A stretch of 64,000 bases of DNA, taken from assembly GCF_019649055.1 (NCBI RefSeq), contig NW_026570272.1, forward strand, positions 62,001 through 126,000. Direction: 5' to 3'. Below the pieces are notes generated by a model that was not told the origin of the DNA, ran no database searches, and saw only the letters and a program-made list of their open reading frames with translations. This DNA is from Paramacrobiotus metropolitanus (Eukaryota > Tardigrada > Eutardigrada > Parachela > Macrobiotidae). Positions 12,317 through 21,343 of the stretch are shown piece after piece (position 1 is the first letter of the stretch; each line of letters starts with the position of its first letter). A program made the position numbers and the translations under genes.

Positions 12317-15300
12317 TCAGGCTTCAGGCAGAAATCCCACGATGCGCAGGGACGGATCCGTTTCCTTCTTCCAGGTGACACTATCTTTGTTGACGGCCAC
12401 CCTCGAGGCTTCCCCTAGGTCCACAGGGGCGCTTCCGGATCCATGCATCCGACCACCGGCGCCATCCTCTATGTCGGTTATCGCTTCTTCCGTCACTCGC
12501 GCTCCATGTTCGGATTTCCCTTTCCGGTTTCCTCTCCGCGTCGGGCATCTCCATAGGCACGCGAACAGTTTGCGGCCATACTTCAAAAACAACACAAGCA
12601 AACAGGCGCAAATAAGTATACCTGCTATACTTCCGCCAATGCTCTCCCACAGTTTCATTCGGTAGAATAGTTCTGGCACTTGTGCGGACTTCGACGCACT
12701 TTGCACAATCTGGCCAACATCAGAGATCCCATGCTGATCCATTGTGCCGGCAAGTTGACCAAGCAAGCTGAACTGGAATAAGTGATCTTTTTTAACCACC
12801 GCTTGCAGTGCCGATCCAGACAAGTCTGTGGACTCTTTGAAATGTGCCGCCAGGAGCAGGTGATTGACACTACTGACCGGTTTCACCAACACCCACTGTC
12901 CGTTTCTTGCTTCATACGGTTTACCGTTGAAATTCACAACCGCAGATTTCCAGTAGCACTCGGTGTAACTGGCAAGGGTGTAAACGTCGGTAGCAATTGT
13001 GAAGTTTCCGCTCGTAGGCTGTGGTCCACATTTGGAGCCGTTGTGTACTTCGAAATCCATTACCGCTGCTCGACACTGGAGTATAATACCAAACGTTCCC
13101 ATACTCTCCAGTGACTGGCATCTCCGAAGTTGCATTTCGCGCGCCGCTAGGACACCGGATAACCGCGAAAGCGCGTATACATTACTCAAACGCGCACGGG
13201 CCACTTGGCAGTCGAGTGTGTTCACCGCGTCGCCCACAGCCTTCAGATATTCCGTTTGCATATCTTGTTCGAACTGCAGATGCGGCTGCAGGATCTGGTC
13301 CAGGTCAAGTGTAAAGTTGTCACCACCGACATCCCGTCTGCCGCGTCGCAATGGCCTCCTTCTCTTGAACTTACTGGGCGCCGGTTTCTTTACTCCGTTC
13401 AGCTGATCCCGTGCTTGACTGACATTCAGCGGTTTCCTGTCTTCAGTGTACAGTGTAACAAACAAGTCCGGTTGTTGCGCTATAGTAATCAACTGATAAC
13501 GTACTGTACCGCACACCGCTGTGACATTTCCCAGGATGAAATCCAGCTGATGAATTGAGTCGCGTAATCGCAGTCCGTCCGCTTCAGCGTATAGACTTCC
13601 CTGCCACTGTGTAATTTTCTTTACTTCACATGGCTTCCTTACTGCTTCCACTTCTCTCCATACGAATGTACGCTGTCCTTGAACTGAGTATCCATCAGAA
13701 CGTTTATGGCTGATTTCTCCAATCACGCTTACCACCGGGCAGCTGTCACAATTCTGTTCCAACGTTACTTCTTCCATTTCACAGTTTCTGGTTGTGAAAT
13801 CTTTTACGCTATTCCAACTTCCTTCGCCAGTTGGCGTAGCTGTGTAACTCCATACGCGTCCTGCTTTGACCATAGGCGAGTTACCGCATTTCATGGTCTG
13901 CACCATCGTCCAGCAGTCCTGTGCACTGGTGGGCACATGCGCCACGTCTCTTGTGGTATCCGTCTGCCACAAAAAGCTTTCCGCAATGTGTAGTTGGTTG
14001 TCCCACTGCCGGCATACATAACCTTTAAAGGTTTTTCCATCCGGCTTTCGAGTCCACAAGTCGAAATTCACAGGCATAGACTTCAGGCTCGTATTCTGTG
14101 CTTTACAGTTAAACTGTTGCTGGAAACTGACCACTCCCACATACTGCGGCTGGTTGCAGTTGCAGACTTCCACTTTCACTCCGTAACTTCCGCTAACGAT
14201 GCTGAGAACCAACATCGACATGAATAGCAGTCTGGACATCGTTGCTTGCGGCTCAATGCGCGAGTTGAACACCGTTGACGTGTTGTGGTTACCGGTTGGC
14301 AGTTGCTGGTGACCTTCCATGTCAGGCGCTAAGGGCGAGCCAAACTCCTCGATGTAGCGCTTCGTGGTGCGTTCTCCTTTGTTTGCACGGCCCGAGCGGC
14401 GCGTCTCGACCACCGGCTCAGGTCCAACATTGTTGTACGGTTGGCCATACATGTCCACTCCGCCTGCCGGTTCCCCTTGGGCTTCCCCTGTGGCTTCAAC
14501 CGGGTAGGTGTCCACACTGTTTGCACCGTCCTTCTCGTCACCGGCGTCACTGTCAAAATCCTCATCGTTCGAGAAGTACCGCGTTTCGTCAGTAAAGTCA
14601 TCTTCCAGCTCCCGGTGATCGATGGTCTCGTTACCAACACGATCGCCGTTCACGACCACAATGTCCTCTTCATCTTTGACCACCGTATCGTTCAGCTCCT
14701 CATCGTCGGAAACTGATTGACCACTTACTTTTTGGTAGCCACCATTGTCCTGGTCCATTTCCGCATTACCTCCGGCCGGCTCTTCCCAGCCTCCATGCGT
14801 GCTGCCAGCGTTTTCTTGACCATCGACGTCTTCTGCATCAGATGACTCATTTCCGTCGCCGATGTAGAAGGTTGCTTTCTTTGTCGGAATATCGTCATCA
14901 GGGTCATCGTACATGGCGTTTCTGTCCTTGAACAATTTCAACTTTGATACATGTACCACAAACGTTTTCCGCCGCTTCCGGCCTTGGGTGTGCACTTCGT
15001 AGTTCACTGGTCTTGTGCGCCGTAAGACCAGGTACGGACCGGTCCATCTGCTCAGCAGCTTTGTTGCCCTACCGACTTCTCCCGCGGGGCAATACACCCA
15101 GACTATGTCACCGGGGAAGTACTCCACTTCCGGGTGGTCATCACGCGCCCAAGTCTGATTGTGACTTGCTTCAATCCGGGCATGGGCCTCTGCATGGACG
15201 TCTCTTAACCGGTCTGCCACATTACGGACAAACGGCTCTTTCGCCGTTGGGAGTGCCAAGTCCACTGGGAGCGTCGGTTCACGCCCATACAGCATGTAAA

Positions 15301-15748
15301 ACGGGGAATATCCGGTGCTGTCATGGCGGCTCGTGTTGTATCTAAAAACAACAAAAGGTAGCAGTTCATCCCAATTCTTTTGCGTAGGCGTCACATATTT
15401 CGCAAGCATGTGCGCTAAAGTCTGGTTGAAGCGTTCCGTCGTGCCGTTGCACTGTGGCCGATATCCTGATGTAGTAGTGCGGTGAATGCTGAGCAGCTCG
15501 TACAGTTCTGCGCTCAAGTTGTTCAGGAACGGCGTTCCCCTGTCGCTCAGGACCTTTTCTGGCATCGAAAACTTCAAGAAGACTTTGTAAAGGAGGATCT
15601 TTGCGACACTTGTCGCATTCTGCTCAGTCAGCGCCTTTGCACATGTCCACTTGCTGAACAAGTCAGTGGCAACAATTATGAACTTGTATCCAGCACGGAT
15701 CCGGGGCAGTGGTCCGAGGTTATCCGTCGCCACCGTGTGGAACGGCAC
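12317..15748 (-). CDS. Integrase catalytic core fused in frame to env-like glycoprotein
   Basis: A single open frame of 1143 codons. The first part is a retroviral integrase core: the DDE pattern is seen in TVATDNLGP, VLSDRGTPF and a later NGTTERFNQTL. A C-terminal SH3-like region and a long acidic linker follow. From a methionine at 14239 the frame reads as a type I membrane glycoprotein of about 640 residues, with a signal peptide, many cysteines, a basic furin-like site (RRGRRD near 13340) and one membrane anchor near 12575-12640 (AGILICACLLVLFL) before a long cytoplasmic tail. Env in such elements is normally made from a spliced RNA; uninterrupted readthrough from integrase is unusual. 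Its origin from a mononegavirus-like glycoprotein is only a suspicion. Confidence 0.8.
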   Translation of the reverse strand: MPFHTVATDNLGPLPRIRAGYKFIIVATDLFSKWTCAKALTEQNATSVAKILLYKVFLKFSMPEKVLSDRGTPFLNNLSAELYELLSIHRTTTSGYRPQCNGTTERFNQTLAHMLAKYVTPTQKNWDELLPFVVFRYNTSRHDSTGYSPFYMLYGREPTLPVDLALPTAKEPFVRNVADRLRDVHAEAHARIEASHNQTWARDDHPEVEYFPGDIVWVYCPAGEVGRATKLLSRWTGPYLVLRRTRPVNYEVHTQGRKRRKTFVVHVSKLKLFKDRNAMYDDPDDDIPTKKATFYIGDGNESSDAEDVDGQENAGSTHGGWEEPAGGNAEMDQDNGGYQKVSGQSVSDDEELNDTVVKDEEDIVVVNGDRVGNETIDHRELEDDFTDETRYFSNDEDFDSDAGDEKDGANSVDTYPVEATGEAQGEPAGGVDMYGQPYNNVGPEPVVETRRSGRANKGERTTKRYIEEFGSPLAPDMEGHQQLPTGNHNTSTVFNSRIEPQATMSRLLFMSMLVLSIVSGSYGVKVEVCNCNQPQYVGVVSFQQQFNCKAQNTSLKSMPVNFDLWTRKPDGKTFKGYVCRQWDNQLHIAESFLWQTDTTRDVAHVPTSAQDCWTMVQTMKCGNSPMVKAGRVWSYTATPTGEGSWNSVKDFTTRNCEMEEVTLEQNCDSCPVVSVIGEISHKRSDGYSVQGQRTFVWREVEAVRKPCEVKKITQWQGSLYAEADGLRLRDSIHQLDFILGNVTAVCGTVRYQLITIAQQPDLFVTLYTEDRKPLNVSQARDQLNGVKKPAPSKFKRRRPLRRGRRDVGGDNFTLDLDQILQPHLQFEQDMQTEYLKAVGDAVNTLDCQVARARLSNVYALSRLSGVLAAREMQLRRCQSLESMGTFGIILQCRAAVMDFEVHNGSKCGPQPTSGNFTIATDVYTLASYTECYWKSAVVNFNGKPYEARNGQWVLVKPVSSVNHLLLAAHFKESTDLSGSALQAVVKKDHLFQFSLLGQLAGTMDQHGISDVGQIVQSASKSAQVPELFYRMKLWESIGGSIAGILICACLLVLFLKYGRKLFACLWRCPTRRGNRKGKSEHGARVTEEAITDIEDGAGGRMHGSGSAPVDLGEASRVAVNKDSVTWKKETDPSLRIVGFLPEA

Positions 15749-16127
15749 ATCCGGACAAAAGCTCTGGACTGGACCAGCAACTTTTCACAGTAGGACGGTT
15801 TCTGGCTTGACATTTGACACATGACTCAACGTATGTCTTTACGAAACTCAGCATGTCTGGAAAGGTCACACGTTTGCTAACCTTTTCCCAAGTTCGGTCG
15901 AATCCCAGATGATCAGACAGCGGGTCATCATGTAGAAAGGCCAGGACTTCAAACCGCAACTTCTTTGGCAGCACCAGCAACATGCGCTTCGTCCCCTGTG
16001 ACTTCCACCATCTGTACAGTATGCCTTCCTGGAGTACGTATGTCTTCCGGCACATTCTTCTCGTGTGGCATCCGCTGTACAATATCGCTGCAAAACGCAT
16101 CTTCTTTTTGCTCGGCTGCAATGTCAA
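15720..16127 (-). pseudogene. Integrase N-terminal zinc-binding segment, frame-shifted
   Basis: This frame carries the HHCC module, with H..H around LHDDPLSDHLGFDR and C..C in ESCVKCQARNRP. It overlaps the end of the RT-RNase H frame (15949-16127) and the start of the integrase core frame (15720-15748), each in a different frame. At least two frameshifts therefore interrupt pol between RNase H and the integrase core. Confidence 0.7.
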
Positions 16128-17736
16128 TGTTCATACCAATTTTATCCGCAATAATAGCGTTAAACTGCAGCGGCTCCGCAGGGTAGCGGGACAGGCAGTC
16201 CCCGTCGGCTTGGATTTTTCCCGCTTTATGGATAATTCGCAAGTCGAATTCCTGCAGCTCGAGTGCCCATCGTACAAGGCGGGAGCTGGGTCCCTGGACA
16301 TTGATGAGCCAGCACAGACTGTGGTGGTCCGTTACCACAGTCACCAGACGCCCCAGTAAATAATACCGAAACTTTTCACAGGTGTACACAATCGCAAGAC
16401 ACTCGCGTTCAGTGGTGGTGTAGTTGCACTCCGCCTTGTTTAGTCTGCGGCTTCCGTAGGCCACCACACGCTCCCGGTCCTCTTCATCTCTCTGCACTAC
16501 GACAACTCCGATTGCGTAGGCCGACGCATCTGGATGGACTTCAATGTCTCGGTCAGCGTCGAAGTGGACCAGCACAGGGGCAGTGCACAAAGCATGTCGC
16601 ATCGCGTCGAACGCCTCTTGCTGTTCTTGGGACCACTCGAACGTAATATCTTTCTTTGTCAGCCGGGTTAGCGGCTCCACTATCGCCGAGAATCCCTTGA
16701 TGAAGCGGCGATAGTAACCGCAGAGGCCCAAGAAGGAACGGCACGCTTTCAATGTCACGGGTCGTGGGAAATTCTGGACCGCTGTGACCTTCCCGGGATC
16801 CGGTTTAATGCCTTCTGGTGTGACAATAAACCCGAGAACTTTGCAGCGTGACTTCAAAAAGTGACACTTACCGGGCTTCGAAATCAATCCGTAACGACGG
16901 AACCGAATGCAAATCTCACCGACGACTTCTTTGTGTTCCTTCAATGTTTCGTGCCTACACACAACGTCGTCGAGGAAACAAAACATATTCTCGAACAGCA
17001 TTCCGTGCAGGACATCATTCATCGTCCGCTGAAAATGTGCCGGGGCGTTGCGCAAACCGAAGCATACCACGTTATACTCGTACAGACCACCGGCTGCTTG
17101 AAATGCTGTAATGGGCTTCGACTCTTCCGCTAATGGCATCTGCCAGAAACCTGACTGCAGATCCATTGTGGTGATATACTTCGCCTTGGAGAGCACCTGC
17201 AGACAGTCATCCACGTTGGGGAGTGGATACCGGTCGGCAACCGTGACCGCGTTGACCCCTCGCATGTCAGAGCACATCCGCTTTGCTGCGCCGTGGTCCT
17301 TGTCGACCAGCATCGAGGGCGAGCACCAGCTGCTCTTTGAACGCTTTATCACCCCTTTCGCCAACATGTCCTTTACCTGCCGCTCCATCTCTTCGAATTC
17401 TTTCGGAGTTCTGCGGTACTGACCTTGATAGCGCGGCTTCGTGCCGGGCTGCAGTACAATCTTGAATGGTTCCACTTTGGCCATTCCCGTCATCTTGTCA
17501 TCTGTATGGAACAGATCGGCAAACTGTTCCAGGAAGGCTGAAAACTCTTCCACTTTATCTTGTGTACGAGCGTCACCAATATCGAATTGGGTAATCGGGA
17601 CTTTAGGCCAAGAATAGTCCCAGTTGTCCATATCCAACTCATGGACACCGTCCATTGCGACGGCCAGTCTGGGCTGCTGAAGGACTTGTCCACCACCAGT
17701 CTCCTGATGAAGAAGTGCCATCATGAATGCCTTCAC
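15949..17736 (-). CDS. Gypsy pol: reverse transcriptase and RNase H
   Basis: 595 codons. RT motifs in order: WCSPSMLVDKDHG, YPLPNVDD, the catalytic block FCFLDDVV (F-L-D-D in place of the commoner Y-x-D-D), and KCHFLKSRCKVLGF. The connection region has FLGLCGYYRRFI. RNase H shows HPDASAYAIG, TTTERECLAIV and VTDHHSLCWL. It copies element RNA into DNA. The frame does not join the upstream protease (17803-18456) or the downstream integrase without a shift, and RNase H has HPDAS where TDAS is usual. Confidence 0.88.
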   Translation of the reverse strand: MKAFMMALLHQETGGGQVLQQPRLAVAMDGVHELDMDNWDYSWPKVPITQFDIGDARTQDKVEEFSAFLEQFADLFHTDDKMTGMAKVEPFKIVLQPGTKPRYQGQYRRTPKEFEEMERQVKDMLAKGVIKRSKSSWCSPSMLVDKDHGAAKRMCSDMRGVNAVTVADRYPLPNVDDCLQVLSKAKYITTMDLQSGFWQMPLAEESKPITAFQAAGGLYEYNVVCFGLRNAPAHFQRTMNDVLHGMLFENMFCFLDDVVCRHETLKEHKEVVGEICIRFRRYGLISKPGKCHFLKSRCKVLGFIVTPEGIKPDPGKVTAVQNFPRPVTLKACRSFLGLCGYYRRFIKGFSAIVEPLTRLTKKDITFEWSQEQQEAFDAMRHALCTAPVLVHFDADRDIEVHPDASAYAIGVVVVQRDEEDRERVVAYGSRRLNKAECNYTTTERECLAIVYTCEKFRYYLLGRLVTVVTDHHSLCWLINVQGPSSRLVRWALELQEFDLRIIHKAGKIQADGDCLSRYPAEPLQFNAIIADKIGMNIDIAAEQKEDAFCSDIVQRMPHEKNVPEDIRTPGRHTVQMVEVTGDEAHVAGAAKEVAV

Positions 17737-17802
17737 TCTTGGCTGCAGCCTTGCCGCTTCCCGCTGGGCTGGGACTGTTGCTGCGGCACTGGTAACTTGC
17801 CC

Positions 17803-18456
17803 CTAGGGTTGGCCCTGTGACTGCCCGTTGCGGCCCACAGCGGTGCTGCCGAACTTGCCGGTGACCTTTGCCACTGCTGGTTGACCACGGCTAGACGTTG
17901 GCTGACCGGCACCGCCGCTGCTCTTCAATGTGGACATTCGCTTCAACTGTTCCTCCTTGGACAGTCCGAGCGTTGATCGTTGCACTTCGGTGAGCCCCTT
18001 CGTCAACACGTAGTCGCTTGGTCCAAGCAACCTGTTGTTTGCAACATCAACCAATATGCCGGGTATACCGGTAACATTGCACGCGATCATCGCGTCATAT
18101 CTGCCACTGTTGAACCCATCGAATACCTGGAATGGTATGGTTCCTTTCAACCCACATACCTCCTCTTCCAGGAAGACACGGCTAGTTGTGCGCACTACGC
18201 GGTTGCCGGCCATCGTGACTTCGACGCTGTCCGGCACCACTTCGCAACCCATGCCACGCACAAAGCTCATGTTGACCACCGACAAGCTGGCGCCGGTATC
18301 CACCAATGCAGTAGCAGGTCGTCCGTTTATGCGAATGGGCATTATGGGTACTGACCAGACATCTGTAGCGGCTCTTGTGCAGGTCCAAACGTCTTTGTGT
18401 CCGACTGCATCTCCGCCCTGTGATGCTTCACGGTCATCATAGCAAATGTCTGCCAT
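17803..18456 (-). CDS. Gypsy aspartic protease (with gag C-terminal remnant)
   Basis: 217 codons with the retropepsin active site LVDTGASLSVV, a flap-like region and the trailing DAMIACNVTG helix-turn. It would process the Gag-Pol polyprotein as a dimer. The frame ends in a Gln/Ser/Gly-rich stretch just before the RT frame. It lies upstream of RT in the usual Gypsy order. Confidence 0.8.
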   Translation of the reverse strand: MADICYDDREASQGGDAVGHKDVWTCTRAATDVWSVPIMPIRINGRPATALVDTGASLSVVNMSFVRGMGCEVVPDSVEVTMAGNRVVRTTSRVFLEEEVCGLKGTIPFQVFDGFNSGRYDAMIACNVTGIPGILVDVANNRLLGPSDYVLTKGLTEVQRSTLGLSKEEQLKRMSTLKSSGGAGQPTSSRGQPAVAKVTGKFGSTAVGRNGQSQGQP

Positions 18457-19012
18457 GGATTCTGCCGACGTCCTCTTTGACGCTGCATACGTAGTCCTTG
18501 CTGATACCGATCAGCATACGTAGCCTCCGGATCACTGAAACTGAATACGCCGGTTGGTCCGATCCGGCTGGACACTGGTTGCCTTCGCGCTCTCCCTTGT
18601 GGTGATCCCTGTGCTGTCCCCTGTGCTGACCGTTCGCTGCGCCACGCGCTTCGGCGCCGGTTTCCAGATCCACTGGGACCACTCCGATCTACCACATGTC
18701 TGTTGCGCACCCGAACAACAACATCGTGGTCCTGCAGTCGCTTCAGCGTCCTCCGTGGTCGCGGGACTTGGTGACGCTGCCAATCCACTGCGCCGAGACG
18801 CTCAAATACACTGCGACGTTGCTCTCCAATTGTGACGTGTACCACATGGACCACGCGGTGGCCACTCGGCTGGTGACCAACACCTCTGCTGTATGTCCCG
18901 TGACCTTGGATGCGGTGTCCCCTTGGGACGCTTCGACGACCTCCTCTAAGCTGAGCTACGGCCGGTCCCAGCATGCATTGGACGGGCTGCTTCCACGGTT
19001 TCGGCACCAGTT
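18457..19012 (-). pseudogene. Gag remnant and leader of the Gypsy element
   Basis: Between the primer-binding site and the protease there are only about 550 bp, split over several frames and rich in Arg, Gln and Gly. There is no recognisable capsid region and no CCHC zinc knuckle. A normal Gypsy gag needs about 1 kb or more, so most of gag appears deleted. Confidence 0.55.
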
Positions 19013-19410
19013 TGTTACCCGTATCTTTACACGGCTACGTCTGTGACCTTTACGATATCCCGTAACAACGATGTTTAGTCGTTTAATACCGTAAGCTGTA
19101 TTCTGCACAGATCGTAAAGTCAGAATGATTTTATCATTTCCGCCAGAAACACACTACCACAAAATGAGACCGTCTAGCCACATGCCATTGCATTCAGTTC
19201 ACAACATTTCCAAGGACATTCTTTTCCGTAATCACACTTTCCAACATACCACCCAAGACTATCGATACGCTTCCCATGACAAATGAAAGTTAGTTATGCA
19301 ACAGCATGAACAACAGGTGCACGCGCCAGTCATGCGCATCCACGCATCCACACGCGACTGGCAGCGCGTTGTTAGTATTAGCGGTTCCCCTTGGGACGCG
19401 TTATTAGCGG
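19013..19410 (-). repeat. Gypsy element 5' LTR (right copy, outer end altered)
   Basis: Direct repeat of 11854-12264. The outer end should finish in GCGGCTAGCA, but after GCGTTATTAGCG the sequence runs straight into exon 1 of gene C. A short duplication (ATTAGCGGTTCCCCT near 19377 and 19407) lies at this junction. The last 14 or so bases of the LTR are missing or replaced. Confidence 0.75.
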
Positions 19411-19419
19411 TTCCCCTCG

Positions 19420-19897
19420 CCGCAAAAGATCTCCACGACCCGCTGCGCCACCCCTGTTCAGTGGGGACGGCCAAGCGACACGACCGCACCACAAAATCCC
19501 CCGGGCTGACACGGCGCTTCTCCAAATCCTCAGGAGAAAAGTTGTAGCGCACCTGCTCCCAGGGGAGCAGCTCGCGGACCCTCCCCTGGGGCAGGGACAC
19601 CTCCACGAATGCTGCCCGGTAGTAGTCTTCCAAAGGGACCACGCTGCCCGGATACCACATCCACGCCGCGTCTGGACGGTGTCGCAACAGAACCCGCACG
19701 GCCCCCTTCGACATAAACCAGGAGCGGAAGAGGCGGCCGAAGGCCACGAACTGCGCGCGCTGTGCGCTACACTGGAAATCGACGATCAGGCCCCCATCCG
19801 CCACGTTGATGACGCGGCCGTGCTGCAGCTCGCCGTCCACCAGCATGTCGACCGCATTCCAGGCGTACACCGAGCCCTCGGCTCCGTAAATAGGCAT
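19420..19897 (-). pseudogene. Gene C: truncated exon 1 of the WNAVDV/F-box family
   Basis: Starts at MPIYGAEGSVYAWNAVDML, continues through HGRVINVADGGLIVDFQC, WMWYPGSVVPLED and RELLPWEQVRY, then shifts frame near 19465. The match (GVAQRVVEIF in another frame) continues only to the Gypsy LTR junction. The rest of exon 1 and the F-box and tail exons are gone. It resembles genes D and E most. Confidence 0.75.
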
Positions 19898-20800
19898 TGA
19901 TTGCGTGATGCTATGGGGTACTACGTGGAGATCGTTGAAAATTGCGATGGAGAACATCTAGCATCTGCCTCAGACGCCTGTAAGACTCATGAGCTGATCA
20001 GTCAACGTTGTGTCTTGACTGTCTTCTAACACTATCCACACAAAAGTATTTCAAGTTTTATGAAAAGACGCAGGAGGGAAACAGTTTGCTAGTTTTCTGT
20101 TTTGCTGCTTCTACTAGAAGTACCCAAGTCCAACTGCTGCAACTGCAAGTGCAAGTTAGCATAGTAGGCTGAATGGCAAACGTCACGCTGCTGCCAGTAA
20201 CTGGCTGCCGCGCACTTGTCTCCCTGTCGACACTCAACAGGCTGCTTCGGGTCGAATTTTGAAAACAGTGGAAAACGAAATTTATTTTTCGAGGAATTGT
20301 GCTACAGCATTCAATGATTCAGTCACAAAAATCGTCTTCGTATTCATTTACGCGTAACTTCGTAAGTGCTAAATCTGAAGAGGATCGGTTCCTGACAAGA
20401 CGTTGTATCAGCTTGCTTTTTGAGTCTTCTACTTACCAGACTGCGAAAGACAATCCGTTTTCACACCAAATGGAATGTTACGAAACCGACGTGCTTTTGT
20501 GAGCATAAATATCTGTATACGGAAGTAACGTGTGAATTAGCATTTAGATTGGCGATATAAAATTAGGATATTCTACATGCCAGACTTTCGCTGATGCGAT
20601 ACCTTTTCCACGTCAGTCGATGACCTCGTTGACATCAGGCTGATTAAACAACAATGTGAGAAAACTGAAGCTTTCAGAAAACCTACTCGTAAGATAACTT
20701 GTGTAAAAGGAGAATCCTCTGTACACAGGGCAGCCGCCCATCCGCCGCCTACCTGGTTGGCGCAAGCTCAAGCACAAATATCTTGATCTTCGCCAACAGC

Positions 20801-20887
20801 GGCGATGGCACAGTGGCTGTGCTACGTGGATGACAGTCATACTCATCACACACTCTGTAGCCAGCGGTTCGATTCCGCCCCATCGCC
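20801..20887 (+). tRNA. tRNA-like sequence (A box, B box, T-run), possibly a pseudogene
   Basis: GGCGATG at the 5' end pairs with CATCGCC at the 3' end. A-box-like TGGCACAGTGG (20806) and a perfect B box GGTTCGATTCC (20866) are present, and ATTTTT follows immediately, a Pol III stop. The middle does not fold into a clear anticodon arm with a normal loop. It could be an intron-containing or degenerate tRNA, or a tRNA-derived SINE head. Confidence 0.45.
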
Positions 20888-21149
20888 ATTTTTCGGAATT
20901 TCCTCAACAGACAGGACTTCATCTGACCGCCCTCCCTCGCTGAGATCACTACGGACAGCCGACTTATGGCCACCTCTGTGATACGTGGACGGTTTAGCAA
21001 AACAGTACATAAAACTGATAGAAGTTTATGAAAAAGATCCCTGAAATGCTTTTCCGTTGACAGTTCACAATTGTATAATTGTTTCTGTACGATAATGGCC
21101 GAAATAATGTTTTCTGTGACTAACTGTTAAAGGAAAAGTGTTGAAATGC

Positions 21150-21225
21150 ATGGTTTCCGAAATGAATGATTTCCGAAATGAATGGTTTCCGAAATGAATG
21201 GTTTCCGACTTTCCGAAATGATAGG
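21150..21225 (+). repeat. Short tandem repeat, unit about 16 bp
   Basis: Four or so copies of TTTCCGAAATGAATGG in tandem just upstream of the RLE retrotransposon. The rest of 19898-21343 holds only the tRNA-like sequence and unrecognised DNA. Confidence 0.7.
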
Positions 21226-21343
21226 GTGCCCATAGGGTAGGGTTATTGGTACAAAATATTCTAAGGTTATTGGTACACATTATCTTACTGTCTTAGTATC
21301 TAAATATTGAAATTCATATCTAATCTGATGGATTTGATCTCGA

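Larger units (their letters stand above)
11854..19410 (-). mobile_element. Gypsy-type LTR retrotransposon carrying an env-like gene
   Basis: The element runs on the minus strand: 5' LTR at about 19410-19013, primer-binding-site candidate TGGTGCCGAAACCGTGG next to the LTR, a short gag remnant, protease, RT-RNase H, integrase, env-like glycoprotein, polypurine tract and 3' LTR. The order PR-RT-RH-IN is that of Gypsy/Metaviridae elements. Pol is split across reading frames and gag is far too short, so this copy is not autonomous. LTR similarity of roughly 97% by eye suggests a fairly recent insertion. Confidence 0.88.
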
